Assembly: GCF_002926165.1 (NCBI RefSeq) | Contig: NZ_MAGP01000143.1 | Coordinates: forward strand, 62,001-126,000 | Reading direction: 5' to 3' | From: Micromonospora chalcea | GTDB lineage: Bacteria; Actinomycetota; Actinomycetes; Mycobacteriales; Micromonosporaceae | Length of the DNA: 64,000 bases | Program-made: the position numbers and the translations under genes | Part shown: piece after piece, positions 31,624 to 39,876 of the stretch | Layout of the letters: each line of letters begins with the position of its first letter | Position numbering within the stretch: position 1 is the stretch's first letter | Notes under the pieces: model-generated | What the model was told of the DNA's origin: nothing | The model's input: the letters and a program-made list of their open reading frames with translations, nothing else | Databases searched by the model: none

Positions 31624-33914
31624 TCTCTCTCCTCCCCAAGATCCACGGATTCTTCGACCGCCGGGCGGCCGGGGTGCCCGGCGGCGCCACGTCGGACGTA
31701 CACGCCCGCGACCGTGAGCGCGGCGAGCGCCGCGCCGATCGCCATGGGCAGCGGTTCCAGCCAGAGCAGGACCAGCCCGGCGATCGCGCCGAGGATCCGC
31801 TCCGGCGCGCCGGCCGGGCCCACGCCCGGCAGCCAGCCGCCGGCCGCGACCGCCAGCACCGCCACGCCGAGCGCGGAGACCAGGCCGGCCGTCACGATCC
31901 GCCCGGGCCCGCCGATGCCGAGCAGTCCGAGGCCGGTCGGCGTGATCACGAAGGCCAGCGGGATCAGGTACGCCGGCAGCGCGTACCGCAGGGTCTGCCA
32001 CATGGTCGGCACCAGGCGGCCGCCGGTGACCGCGGCGGCGGCGACCGCGGCGAGCGCGGTCGGCGGCGAGACCTCGGACAGCACCGCGAAGTAGAAGACG
32101 AACATGGCCGCGGCGGGCGCCTCGACACCCAGGTTCAGCAGCGCCGGGCCGATGATCACCCAGCCGATGACGAAGGACGCGGTGACCGGCACGGCGAGGC
32201 CCAGCAGGCTGAGCGCGACGGCGGCGCGCAGGGCGGTCAGCGCCAGCACCACGGCGGGCTCCGAGCTGACCGCCTGCGCGCCGCTGATCAGCAGCGAGGC
32301 GGCCTGCGGCCCGAGCCCGGTCTTCGTGGTGGTGGCGGTGATGATGCCGGCCGCGGCGCACACGGCGCTCACCGCGAGCACCCCGCGTACGCCGTCGCGC
32401 AGCGCCGCCACCAGCCGGGCCGGCGTGAGGCGGTGCCGCTGGTCCAGGAAGGACAGCGCCGCCGCGATCACGGTGGCGACGACCACCGCCCGCATCGCCG
32501 ACGCGCCGAGCGCCAGCACCACGATGATCACGAGGAGCGAGAGGAAGTGGTAGCCGAAACGGGCCAGCAACCGCCAGGCCGAGCCGCTGTCGATGACCAC
32601 CGGACGGACCCCGGAACGCCGCGCGTCGATCTCGACCGAGAACAGGATGCCCAGGTAGTAGAGGATCGTCGGCACCGTGGCCCAGCCGAGCACCTGCAGG
32701 TAGGACACGCCCAGGTACTCGGCGATGATGAACGCCGCCGCGCCGAGCGTGGGCGGGGACAGGATCGCCCCGACACCGGCGGCGGCGAGCATGCCGCCCG
32801 CGCGCTCGGCCGGGTAGCCGGCGCGGCGCAGGATCGGCCAGGTCACCGCGCCGATGCTGACGGTGGTGGCGGCGCCGGAGCCGGAGACCGTGCCGAGCAG
32901 GAAACCCGACGCGACGGCGGTGCGCCCGGCGGCGGTACGGGAGCGGCGGAACGCGGCGGCGGACAGCTCCACGAAGAACCGGCCCGCGCCGGACAGGTCG
33001 AGCACCGCGCCGTAGATGGTGAACAGCACGATGTACGAGGCGGCGACGTCCAGCGGCGTGCCGTAGAAGCCGCTGTCGGAGTTGTAGAACGCGTCGACCA
33101 GCTGCGCGAAGTCGAGCCCCGCGTGCGCCACCGGCCAGGACTGCGGCAGCAGCCCGCCGTAGTAGCCGTACCCGAGGAACAGCACGCAGACCGCCGGCAG
33201 GATCCACCCGGTGGTACGCCGGCACGCCTCCAGCAGCAGGAGCAGCAGCCCGGTGCCGAACGCCACGTCCAGCGGGTCCAGCAGGCCCTGCCGGTCCAGG
33301 AAGGCGTCGTACCCGCCGCCGCCCGCACCGACGGCGACCGGCAGCACCGGGTAGAGGCAGACCACGAGCGCCGCGAGCGCCAGCAGCCAGTCCACGGGCG
33401 TGGGTCCGCGCCGGTCGTCCACGTCGACCGCGTCGGCCTTGGTGCGTCGCAGCCGCACCCCCGAGGGGTACGCGAGGAACACCATCGGCAGGACGCCGGC
33501 GAGGAAGAAGATGAGGTAGTACTTGCTGCCCTGGGCCAGCGGGAAGAACACCTGCCAGAGCGTCAGCAGCCCGACCGCGACGGTGACGCCGGTGAACAGG
33601 AAGCCGACTCCGCCGGCGAGGACCCGTCCCGGCTTCTCCTCCTCGAACCGGGCGGCCAGTTCCCGGGCGTCCTGCTGGGCCTGATCCGGGGCGTCCTGCG
33701 TCTCGGCCGGAGTGTGGTCCTCGGTGTGGTGCGGCACGGACCGGCTGTGGTGGTGCGTCTCGCCCGGCCCGTCGTCGGACCACTCCGGACCGGCGACGAC
33801 GCCCTCGTCCGGCGGGAGCGGCACCACCTCGGCGTCCACATCGGACCCCGGTCGTCCGCCGGACGGCGGCCGGGGTTTCGGGGGAGTCGCGTCGGAGGGG
33901 CGAACGGGCGGCAC
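31599..33914 (-). CDS. Fused TRAP transporter permease (DctQM-type, TAXI class)
   Basis: 771-aa cytoplasmic-membrane secondary transporter carrying both small and large TRAP subunits. A ~75-residue acidic, Pro/His-rich cytosolic N terminus precedes 4-5 helices of the small subunit. The large DctM-like region carries GTVSGSGAATTVSIGAVTWP and SPPTLGAAAFIIAEYLGVSY. GTG 33914 is preferred because TATCGT lies 8 nt upstream as a leaderless -10. The in-frame ATG at 34100 would add ~60 non-family residues. First gene of a five-gene minus-strand operon. Confidence 0.9.
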   Translation of the reverse strand: MPPVRPSDATPPKPRPPSGGRPGSDVDAEVVPLPPDEGVVAGPEWSDDGPGETHHHSRSVPHHTEDHTPAETQDAPDQAQQDARELAARFEEEKPGRVLAGGVGFLFTGVTVAVGLLTLWQVFFPLAQGSKYYLIFFLAGVLPMVFLAYPSGVRLRRTKADAVDVDDRRGPTPVDWLLALAALVVCLYPVLPVAVGAGGGGYDAFLDRQGLLDPLDVAFGTGLLLLLLEACRRTTGWILPAVCVLFLGYGYYGGLLPQSWPVAHAGLDFAQLVDAFYNSDSGFYGTPLDVAASYIVLFTIYGAVLDLSGAGRFFVELSAAAFRRSRTAAGRTAVASGFLLGTVSGSGAATTVSIGAVTWPILRRAGYPAERAGGMLAAAGVGAILSPPTLGAAAFIIAEYLGVSYLQVLGWATVPTILYYLGILFSVEIDARRSGVRPVVIDSGSAWRLLARFGYHFLSLLVIIVVLALGASAMRAVVVATVIAAALSFLDQRHRLTPARLVAALRDGVRGVLAVSAVCAAAGIITATTTKTGLGPQAASLLISGAQAVSSEPAVVLALTALRAAVALSLLGLAVPVTASFVIGWVIIGPALLNLGVEAPAAAMFVFYFAVLSEVSPPTALAAVAAAAVTGGRLVPTMWQTLRYALPAYLIPLAFVITPTGLGLLGIGGPGRIVTAGLVSALGVAVLAVAAGGWLPGVGPAGAPERILGAIAGLVLLWLEPLPMAIGAALAALTVAGVYVRRGAAGHPGRPAVEESVDLGEEREWDGSTRG

Positions 33915-33922
33915 GAGGGGGC

Positions 33923-33928
33923 ACGATA
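33923..33928 (-). promoter_or_regulatory. -10 element of the TRAP/TAXI operon
   Basis: TATCGT (complement of 33923-33928) lies 8 nt before GTG 33914. No ribosome binding site intervenes, matching the leaderless pattern of several other genes in the window. Confidence 0.5.
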
Positions 33929-34005
33929 CGCGAATTGCGCGCGCGTTGGGAACATTGCTTAACGTGATTGCAATGAGTGACGGAATGGGGAATCTTTCAC
34001 TCGTC

Positions 34006-34027
34006 AAACAGATTTCTGAATCTGTTT
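34006..34027. promoter_or_regulatory. AT-rich perfect palindrome upstream of the TRAP operon
   Basis: AAACAGATT and AATCTGTTT face each other across 4 bp, a perfect 9-bp dyad in a locally AT-rich patch (about 33930-34100) of an otherwise GC-rich genome. It lies ~80 bp upstream of the TRAP -10. Probably an operator; no cognate regulator is identified. Confidence 0.5.
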
Positions 34028-34734
34028 CGCGACTGCTTCGCCGATGGACGAAGGGTGCTTCCGCAATCTCTTCCCAGTGAACTTCCAGGCGATTTTCCAA
34101 CGATGGAGAACTGGTCTGCGGGATCGGCCGTCGTCACTCAGGGTGTATTACCGGTCGTCCTTGCCGAGCCTGGGCGGCTGGCCCCCGGGCGGGCGGGTTC
34201 CGGATGCTGCCGCGTGTCCCCGGAGCGCTCCGGGGACACGTTTCGTGGGCCGGAACCGCGGGACCGCCGCCACTTCGCCGAGGTGGCGGCATCGGTCGTG
34301 CGCCGACACCGCCACTTCGGGGAAATGGCGCGGGCGCCGTCCGAGAACCGGACCGGCCGCGCGCCGGTGACCGGCGGGCCCGGCGGAGTGGAACACCATG
34401 GGTGCCTCCGCCGCCCTTTGACACCCATGCCGTTCCACTCCTCGTGACGGTCGAGGAGAGCGTGGCGAGTGGTGGTCCGAGGGGAAGGACGGCTCAGCAC
34501 GATCCTCGGCGCCCCACCCGTCTGGGTGCGACGGGGGTGGGGTGCCCGCCGGTCTTGCTCTGCAACCACCGGAGCGGCGGACACGCTGCGTGACCATGTG
34601 CGCCGATGGGTGCAGAGCGGAGGGAAGGGGGAGCGGGAGAAGGGCGGCGGCGGACGGGCCGGTTTTGCCGACGGGGGTTATCGCCGCCCCGGTCAGGGCA
34701 TGTCGTGCCTGACGACGAGCGACGAGGAGGTGCC
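34028..34734. other. Non-coding region with several hairpins
   Basis: No credible gene in ~700 bp. Visible structures are a 28-bp perfect palindrome at 34213-34240 (CGTGTCCCCGGAGC and its complement) followed by TTT; GCCGCCAC/GTGGCGGC at 34266-34273 and 34283-34290; and a 17-bp imperfect inverted repeat at 34388-34404 and 34422-34438 around GTGGAACACCATGGGTG. Frames here are short and lack ribosome sites. The structures look like REP/MITE-type remnants or terminators. Confidence 0.55.
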
Positions 34735-35751
34735 ATGGCCGCCGACGAGGCTCCCGCCCGTGACGGGCGCGACCGCACGGAGCCGGTGGGCCCGGACGAC
34801 GGTCCGGACAGCCCGACCGACCTGACCGCGACGGGCTGGATGGCGACGCTCAAGCGGACCGTCCGGGAGTTCCAGGACGACAGCCTGACCGACTGGGCCG
34901 CCGCGCTCACCTACTACGGCGTGCTCTCCATCTTCCCCGGCGTGCTGGTGCTGATCTCGCTGCTCGGCCTGCTCGGTGACCGGGCCACGGAGGGAATCCG
35001 GGACACCGTCGGCCAGGCGGTGCCGGAGGAGAACATCCGCAAAATCATCGAGAGCGCGATCGACCAGGCCGGCCAGTCCGGCGGGCTGGCCAGCATCGCG
35101 GCCGTCATCGGTCTGGTCGCGGCCTTCTGGTCCGCCTCCGGCTACATCGCCGCGTTCATGCGCGCCTCGAACAGCATCTACGACGTGCCGGAGGGGCGGC
35201 CGATCTGGAAGACGCTGCCGGTGCGCCTCGGCGTGACCGCGGTGATCGGCGTGATGCTGCTGATCAGCGCTGTGATCGTGGTGTTCACCGGCGGCCTGGC
35301 CGAGCAGGCCGGAAACGCGATCGGGCTCGGCTCGACCGCCGTCACGGTGTGGAACATCGCCAAGTGGCCGGTGTTGCTGGTGCTGGTGAGCCTGATGTTC
35401 GCGATCCTCTACTGGGCTTCGCCGAACGCCCGGCACGGCGGCTTCCGCTGGGTCAGCCCCGGCGGCGTGCTCGCGGTGGTGCTCTGGCTCGTGGTGTCCG
35501 GCCTCTTCGCGCTCTACGTCAGCAACTTCGGCTCGTACAACAAGACGTACGGCGCGGTGGCCGGCGTGATCATCTTCCTGGTCTGGCTCTGGCTGAGCAA
35601 CGTGGCCATCCTGCTCGGCGCGGAGTTCGACGCCGAGCTGGAGCGCAGCCGGGCCATCGCGGCCGGGCACCCGGCCGACGAGGAGCCCTACGTGGAGCTG
35701 CGCGACGACCGCAAGCTGCGCAAGAAGGGCAACGCCTCCTCCCACCACTGA
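34735..35751 (+). CDS. YihY/BrkB-family inner membrane protein
   Basis: 338-aa integral membrane protein with about six helices and the family pattern DDSLTDWAAALTYYGVLSIFPGVLVL near residue 45 and NFGSYNKTYGAVAGVIIFLVWLWLSN near 265. The family was once annotated as RNase BN and is of unknown transport-like function. ATG 34735 follows GAGGAGG by 4 nt. Charged cytosolic N and C termini. A strong terminator follows immediately. Confidence 0.93.
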   Translation: MAADEAPARDGRDRTEPVGPDDGPDSPTDLTATGWMATLKRTVREFQDDSLTDWAAALTYYGVLSIFPGVLVLISLLGLLGDRATEGIRDTVGQAVPEENIRKIIESAIDQAGQSGGLASIAAVIGLVAAFWSASGYIAAFMRASNSIYDVPEGRPIWKTLPVRLGVTAVIGVMLLISAVIVVFTGGLAEQAGNAIGLGSTAVTVWNIAKWPVLLVLVSLMFAILYWASPNARHGGFRWVSPGGVLAVVLWLVVSGLFALYVSNFGSYNKTYGAVAGVIIFLVWLWLSNVAILLGAEFDAELERSRAIAAGHPADEEPYVELRDDRKLRKKGNASSHH

Positions 35752-35759
35752 CCGCACCT

Positions 35760-35801
35760 CGCCGCCCCGCCCGGATGCGCCCGGGCGGGGCGGCGCGTTT
35801 T
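35760..35801 (+). terminator. Rho-independent terminator after the YihY gene
   Basis: Perfect 15-bp stem, 35760-35774 against 35781-35795 (GCCGCCCCGCCCGG and complement), 6-nt loop, then GCG and TTTT. It separates YihY from the ROK/ABC operon. Confidence 0.9.
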
Positions 35802-35815
35802 CTGGCCCGGCACCT

Positions 35816-35891
35816 CTTTTGTTCGTATGGACAAAAGTTTGCATCAGGCGTGCCGAAGCTATGGACATGCGACCCGGAAGGCTCCTACTGT
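35816..35891 (+). promoter_or_regulatory. Regulated promoter of the ROK/ABC operon
   Basis: CTTTTGT (35816-35822) and ACAAAAG (35831-35837) form an inverted repeat. 39 bp from its start is GAAGCTATGGACA (35855-35867), whose TGGACA serves as -35, then an 18-nt spacer and TACTGT (-10, 35886-35891). A TGTGTC/GACACA dyad (35889-35901) overlaps the -10. The same layout recurs at 50429-50504. Probable ROK operator (inference). Confidence 0.7.
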
Positions 35892-35954
35892 GTCGGACAC
35901 AACACACATCGCCATGGTCGATGTGACGGACTTCCGATGCGGAGGTGACTGCCG

Positions 35955-37133
35955 GTGCGGACGGTCGACCCCCTGCACGTACGGCTCCTGCGGCTGCTCC
36001 GGGACGAGGGCGCGGTGTCCCGCGCCGAACTCGGCGACCGCCTCCAGATGCCCCGCCCGCGCCTGCTCGCCGAGCTGGAACGGCTCGTCTCCCTCGGGTA
36101 CGTGGCCGAGGCCGGGCTGGCCGCCTCCCGGGGCGGGCGGCGCTCCACCCTGGTCGAGCTGAGCCCGCACCTGCGGTTCGCCGCCGTCGACCTGGGCGCC
36201 AGCTCGATCGACGTGGAGGTGGTCAACGGCCGGCTGGAGCCGGTGGCCGCCTACACCGAGACCGCCGACATCCGCTCCGGCCCGAAGGTGACGCTCCAGC
36301 GCGTCAACGAGCTGCTGCACAAGGCCAAGGTGGACGGCGCGTACGAGCGGCTCGACGCGGTCGGCATCGGCGTGCCGGGGCCGGTGAGCTTCCGTGACGG
36401 CGTCCCGGTCTCCCCGCCGATCATGCCGGGGTGGGACCGGTTCCCGGTCCGCGAGCTGCTGACCCGGGAGCACGGCTGCCCGGCGGTGGTGGACAACGAC
36501 GTCAACATCATGGCGATCGGGGAGCGGCACGGCGGCGTGGCCCACTCGGTCGACGACTTCCTGTTCATCAAGATCGGCACCGGCATCGGCTGTGGCATCT
36601 ACCTGCACGGCGAGGTCTACCGGGGCACCGACGGCTGCGCCGGGGACATCGGCCACATCCAGGTCGACCCGAACGGTCCGATGTGTTCCTGCGGCAACGT
36701 CGGCTGTCTGGAGGCGGTGTTCAGCGGCGCCGCGCTGGCCCGCGAGGCGACTGTCGCGGCCCGCACCGAGGTCTCCCCGGCGCTGGCCGAGCGGTTCGCC
36801 GCCCGGGGTGTGGTGACCGCGCTGGACGTGGCGCAGGGGGCGATCGAGGGGGACGTCTCCTGCATCCAGCTCATCCGGGACGGCGGCCGGCGGGTCGGCA
36901 GCGTGCTGGCCGGGCTGGTCAGCTTCACCAACCCGTCGATGATCGTGATCGGCGGCGGACTGGCCCAGCTCGGCCACATCCTGCTCGCCGAGATCCGCAG
37001 CGTGGTCTACCGCCGTTCGCTGCCGCTGGCCACCGGCAACCTGCCGGTCGTCCTGTCCGAACTGGGCCCGCGCGCCGGCGTCGCCGGCGCGGCCGTGCTG
37101 GCCAGCGACCTCGCGTTCGGAGAAGCAGCATGA
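35955..37133 (+). CDS. ROK-family transcriptional regulator
   Basis: 392 aa: N-terminal winged helix (LRLLRDEGAVSRAELGDRLQMPRPRLLAELERL) and a C-terminal ROK sugar-kinase-like domain. Its zinc motif is CSCGNVGCLEA near residue 240, and the sugar-binding motif region has HIQVDPNGPMC. Such proteins repress sugar uptake operons and respond to the sugar. GTG 35955 follows GGAGGTGA by 6 nt. It overlaps the ABC ATPase by 4 nt, so it is autoregulated with it. The glycan-type acceptor residues are reminiscent of kinases, but the helix-turn-helix makes it a regulator. Confidence 0.93.
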   Translation: MRTVDPLHVRLLRLLRDEGAVSRAELGDRLQMPRPRLLAELERLVSLGYVAEAGLAASRGGRRSTLVELSPHLRFAAVDLGASSIDVEVVNGRLEPVAAYTETADIRSGPKVTLQRVNELLHKAKVDGAYERLDAVGIGVPGPVSFRDGVPVSPPIMPGWDRFPVRELLTREHGCPAVVDNDVNIMAIGERHGGVAHSVDDFLFIKIGTGIGCGIYLHGEVYRGTDGCAGDIGHIQVDPNGPMCSCGNVGCLEAVFSGAALAREATVAARTEVSPALAERFAARGVVTALDVAQGAIEGDVSCIQLIRDGGRRVGSVLAGLVSFTNPSMIVIGGGLAQLGHILLAEIRSVVYRRSLPLATGNLPVVLSELGPRAGVAGAAVLASDLAFGEAA

Positions 37134-38698
37134 GCGACACCGGGAAACCACTGGTCGAGGCGCCCGCGGACGCCGTCGCGGGCGAGGTGGTCCTGCGCCT
37201 CACCGACGTCGTCAAGACGTTCCCGGGGGTACGCGCGCTCGACGGCGTGCAACTGGAGGTACGCGCCGGCGAGGTGCACTGCCTGCTGGGGCAGAACGGC
37301 GCCGGCAAGTCCACGCTGATCAAGGTGCTGGCCGGGGTGCACCGGCCGGACTCCGGCGAGGTCGTGTGGCGGGGCGAGCCGGCGTCGTTCGCCAACCCGC
37401 AGGCCGCCATGCGCGCCGGCATCGCCACCATCTACCAGGAACTCGACCTGGTCGACGACCTGTCGGTGGCGGAGAACGCGTTCCTCGGCCACGAGCCGCG
37501 CCGGTTCGGCTTCGTCCGGCGGGGGCACATGGCCCGGCGTACCCGGCAGATCCTGGCCCGGCTCGGCCACCCGGAGATCCCGCCGGGGCGGCTGGTGCGG
37601 CACCTGCCCGCCGCCGGCAAGCAGATCGTCAGCATGGCGCGGGCGCTCTCCCACGAGGCCCGGCTGATCATCATGGACGAGCCGAGCGCGGTGCTGGCCC
37701 ACGACGAGGTGGCGAACCTGTTCCGGATCATCCGGGAACTCACCGCGCAGGGCATCGCTGTCATCTACATCTCGCACCGGCTGGAGGAGATCCGCGAGAT
37801 CGGCGACCGGGTCACCGTACTCAAGGACGGCCGGACCACGGCGGCGAGCCTGCCGGCCCGCGAGACGCCGACCCGCGACCTGGTCGCCCGGATGACGGGC
37901 CGGACCATCGAGTACGTCTTCCCGCAGCGCCCGGCCGACCACGGGGGCGGCGCGGAGCTGCTGCGGGTGGACGGGCTGACCCGGCCCGGCGAGTTCGCCG
38001 ACGTCTCGCTCCGGGTCCGGGCGGGAGAGATCGTCGGCATCGCCGGGCTGGTCGGCTCGGGCCGGTCGGAGCTGCTGGAGACCATCTTCGGCGCGCGCCG
38101 GGCGCACGCCGGGACGGTCCGGGTGAACGGCCGGACGCTGCGTCCCGGCAGTGTGGGCGCTGCGGTACGGGCCGGGATGGGCATGGCGCCGGAGGAGCGC
38201 AAGAGCCAGGCGCTGCTGCTGGGTGAACCGATCTACCGCAACGTCACGCTCGCCACGTTCGGCAGGTACGCCCGCCTCGGGTTCACCGACGCCGGGCAGG
38301 AACGCGCCGAGGCGGACCGGATCGCCGAGTCGCTGGAGCTGCGGCCCCGCGACGTTCGGCGGCCGGTGCGCACGCTGTCCGGCGGCAACCAGCAGAAGGT
38401 GGTGGTCGGCCGGTGGCTGCTCGGTGACACCCGGCTGCTGCTGCTCGACGAGCCGACCCGGGGCGTGGACGTTGGCGCCCGCGCCGAGCTGTACCAGGTG
38501 ATCCGCGATCTGGCCGCCCGGGGCGTCGGGGTGCTGCTGGTCTCCAGCGAGGTGCCCGAGGTGCTGGGCCTGGCCGACCGGGTGCTGGTGATGCGGGAGG
38601 GCCGGGTGGTCCGCGAGGCGCCGGCCGGCGAACTGGACGAGAACACCGTGCTCGACCTCGTCATGGCGGGGTCCCTCATGGAAGGCGCACCGGCATGA
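37130..38698 (+). CDS. Ribose/xylose-type sugar ABC importer, fused ATPase (RbsA-like)
   Basis: 522 aa with two nucleotide-binding halves. The N half has a good Walker A (GQNGAGKSTL) and Walker B (LIIMDEPS) but a degenerate signature (LPAAGKQ). The C half has a degenerate Walker A (GLVGSGRSE) but a full signature (LSGGNQQKV) and Walker B LLLDEPTRGVDVG. This asymmetry is normal for the CUT2 class. It energises the permease at 38695 with the lipoprotein at 39877; overlaps of 4 nt on both sides. Confidence 0.95.
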   Translation: MSDTGKPLVEAPADAVAGEVVLRLTDVVKTFPGVRALDGVQLEVRAGEVHCLLGQNGAGKSTLIKVLAGVHRPDSGEVVWRGEPASFANPQAAMRAGIATIYQELDLVDDLSVAENAFLGHEPRRFGFVRRGHMARRTRQILARLGHPEIPPGRLVRHLPAAGKQIVSMARALSHEARLIIMDEPSAVLAHDEVANLFRIIRELTAQGIAVIYISHRLEEIREIGDRVTVLKDGRTTAASLPARETPTRDLVARMTGRTIEYVFPQRPADHGGGAELLRVDGLTRPGEFADVSLRVRAGEIVGIAGLVGSGRSELLETIFGARRAHAGTVRVNGRTLRPGSVGAAVRAGMGMAPEERKSQALLLGEPIYRNVTLATFGRYARLGFTDAGQERAEADRIAESLELRPRDVRRPVRTLSGGNQQKVVVGRWLLGDTRLLLLDEPTRGVDVGARAELYQVIRDLAARGVGVLLVSSEVPEVLGLADRVLVMREGRVVREAPAGELDENTVLDLVMAGSLMEGAPA

Positions 38699-39783
38699 GC
38701 GATGTCAGAGAATCCGCCCTGCCCGCGCAGTCGCCGCCGGTGGAGCGGGCGGAGACCGCCAAGGTCGACGCGCCGGCGAAGCTCTCCTGGTGGCGCGGCG
38801 ACGGCGGGGAGGGCGTCAAGCGCAACCTCGGCCTGCTCGCCACGCTCGTCGTGCTGGTGGTCATCGGCATCCTGACCCGCCCCGACCTCTACGGCGATCC
38901 GAACTGGGTGTGGGGCAACACGCTCACCATTCTCAAGCTCGCCTCGGTGGTCGGCGTGGTCACCGTCGGCATGACCTTCGTGATCATCGGCGGCGGCATC
39001 GACCTGTCGGTCGGCGCGATCGTCGCGCTGGCCGGGGTCTGGTGCACCACTGTCGCCACGCAGAGCTACGGCGCGGGCGGCATGATCTTCACCGCGCTGA
39101 CCGTCGGGCTCGCCGTCGGCGTGGTGAACGGGCTGCTCGTGTCGTACGGGCGGCTGGTGCCGTTCATCGCCACGCTGGCGATGCTCGTCGCCGCCCGAGG
39201 GCTGGCGGCGGAGATCTCCGACAAGCAGACCCAGGTGTCGGGCAACACGTTCATCAACGGCATCGCCAGCACGAACGTGCTCGGCATCCCGCTGCTGGTC
39301 TACATCCTGGTGGCGGTGGTGGCGGCCGGCTGGGTGCTGTTGAACCGGACCACGTTCGGCCGCCGTACGGTGGCGGTCGGCGGCAACCCGGAGGCGGCCC
39401 GGCTCGCCGGCATCAACGTGCGCCGGCACACCGTGCTCCTCTACGCGCTGTCCGGCCTGTGCTGCGGTATCGCCGCGGTCATGCTGACCGCGCAGGCCAC
39501 CTCCGCACAGGCGGCGATGGCCAACCTCTACGAGCTGGACGCGATCGCCGCCGCGATCATCGGCGGCACGCTGCTCAGCGGCGGGCGGGGCACGATCATC
39601 GGCTCCCTGCTCGGGGTGATCATCTTCTCCACGATCACCAACCTGTTCGCCATCAACAACCTCTCCGCCGAGGCCCAGAACATGGTCAAGGGCGGCATCA
39701 TCGTCGCCGCCGTCCTGGTCCAGCAGGTGCAGTTCGGCAGCCTCACCCAGTTCCTCGCCCGCAACCGGGCCACCACCACCTGA
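38695..39783 (+). CDS. Sugar ABC importer permease (RbsC-like)
   Basis: 362-aa CUT2 permease with about ten hydrophobic segments and the family motifs VGMTFVIIGGGIDLSVGAIVALAG and the EAA-like GGNPEAARLAGINVRR loop that contacts the ATPase. A ~50-residue cytosolic N terminus precedes the first helix. Start ATG overlaps the ATPase stop. Confidence 0.95.
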   Translation: MSDVRESALPAQSPPVERAETAKVDAPAKLSWWRGDGGEGVKRNLGLLATLVVLVVIGILTRPDLYGDPNWVWGNTLTILKLASVVGVVTVGMTFVIIGGGIDLSVGAIVALAGVWCTTVATQSYGAGGMIFTALTVGLAVGVVNGLLVSYGRLVPFIATLAMLVAARGLAAEISDKQTQVSGNTFINGIASTNVLGIPLLVYILVAVVAAGWVLLNRTTFGRRTVAVGGNPEAARLAGINVRRHTVLLYALSGLCCGIAAVMLTAQATSAQAAMANLYELDAIAAAIIGGTLLSGGRGTIIGSLLGVIIFSTITNLFAINNLSAEAQNMVKGGIIVAAVLVQQVQFGSLTQFLARNRATTT

Positions 39784-39876
39784 CCCCACCCGCGCACACC
39801 CCGGCTGCCGTCGTACCGACTGCGGTCCGGCCCGCCACACCCGAAACCACCCCACCACCTCATCCCAGGAGGCGTC

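Noticed and set aside
31599..34100. Longer start for the TRAP permease at ATG 34100
   Set aside because: The extra ~60 residues pass through AT-rich intergenic DNA including the dyad, whereas GTG 33914 has a well-placed -10.
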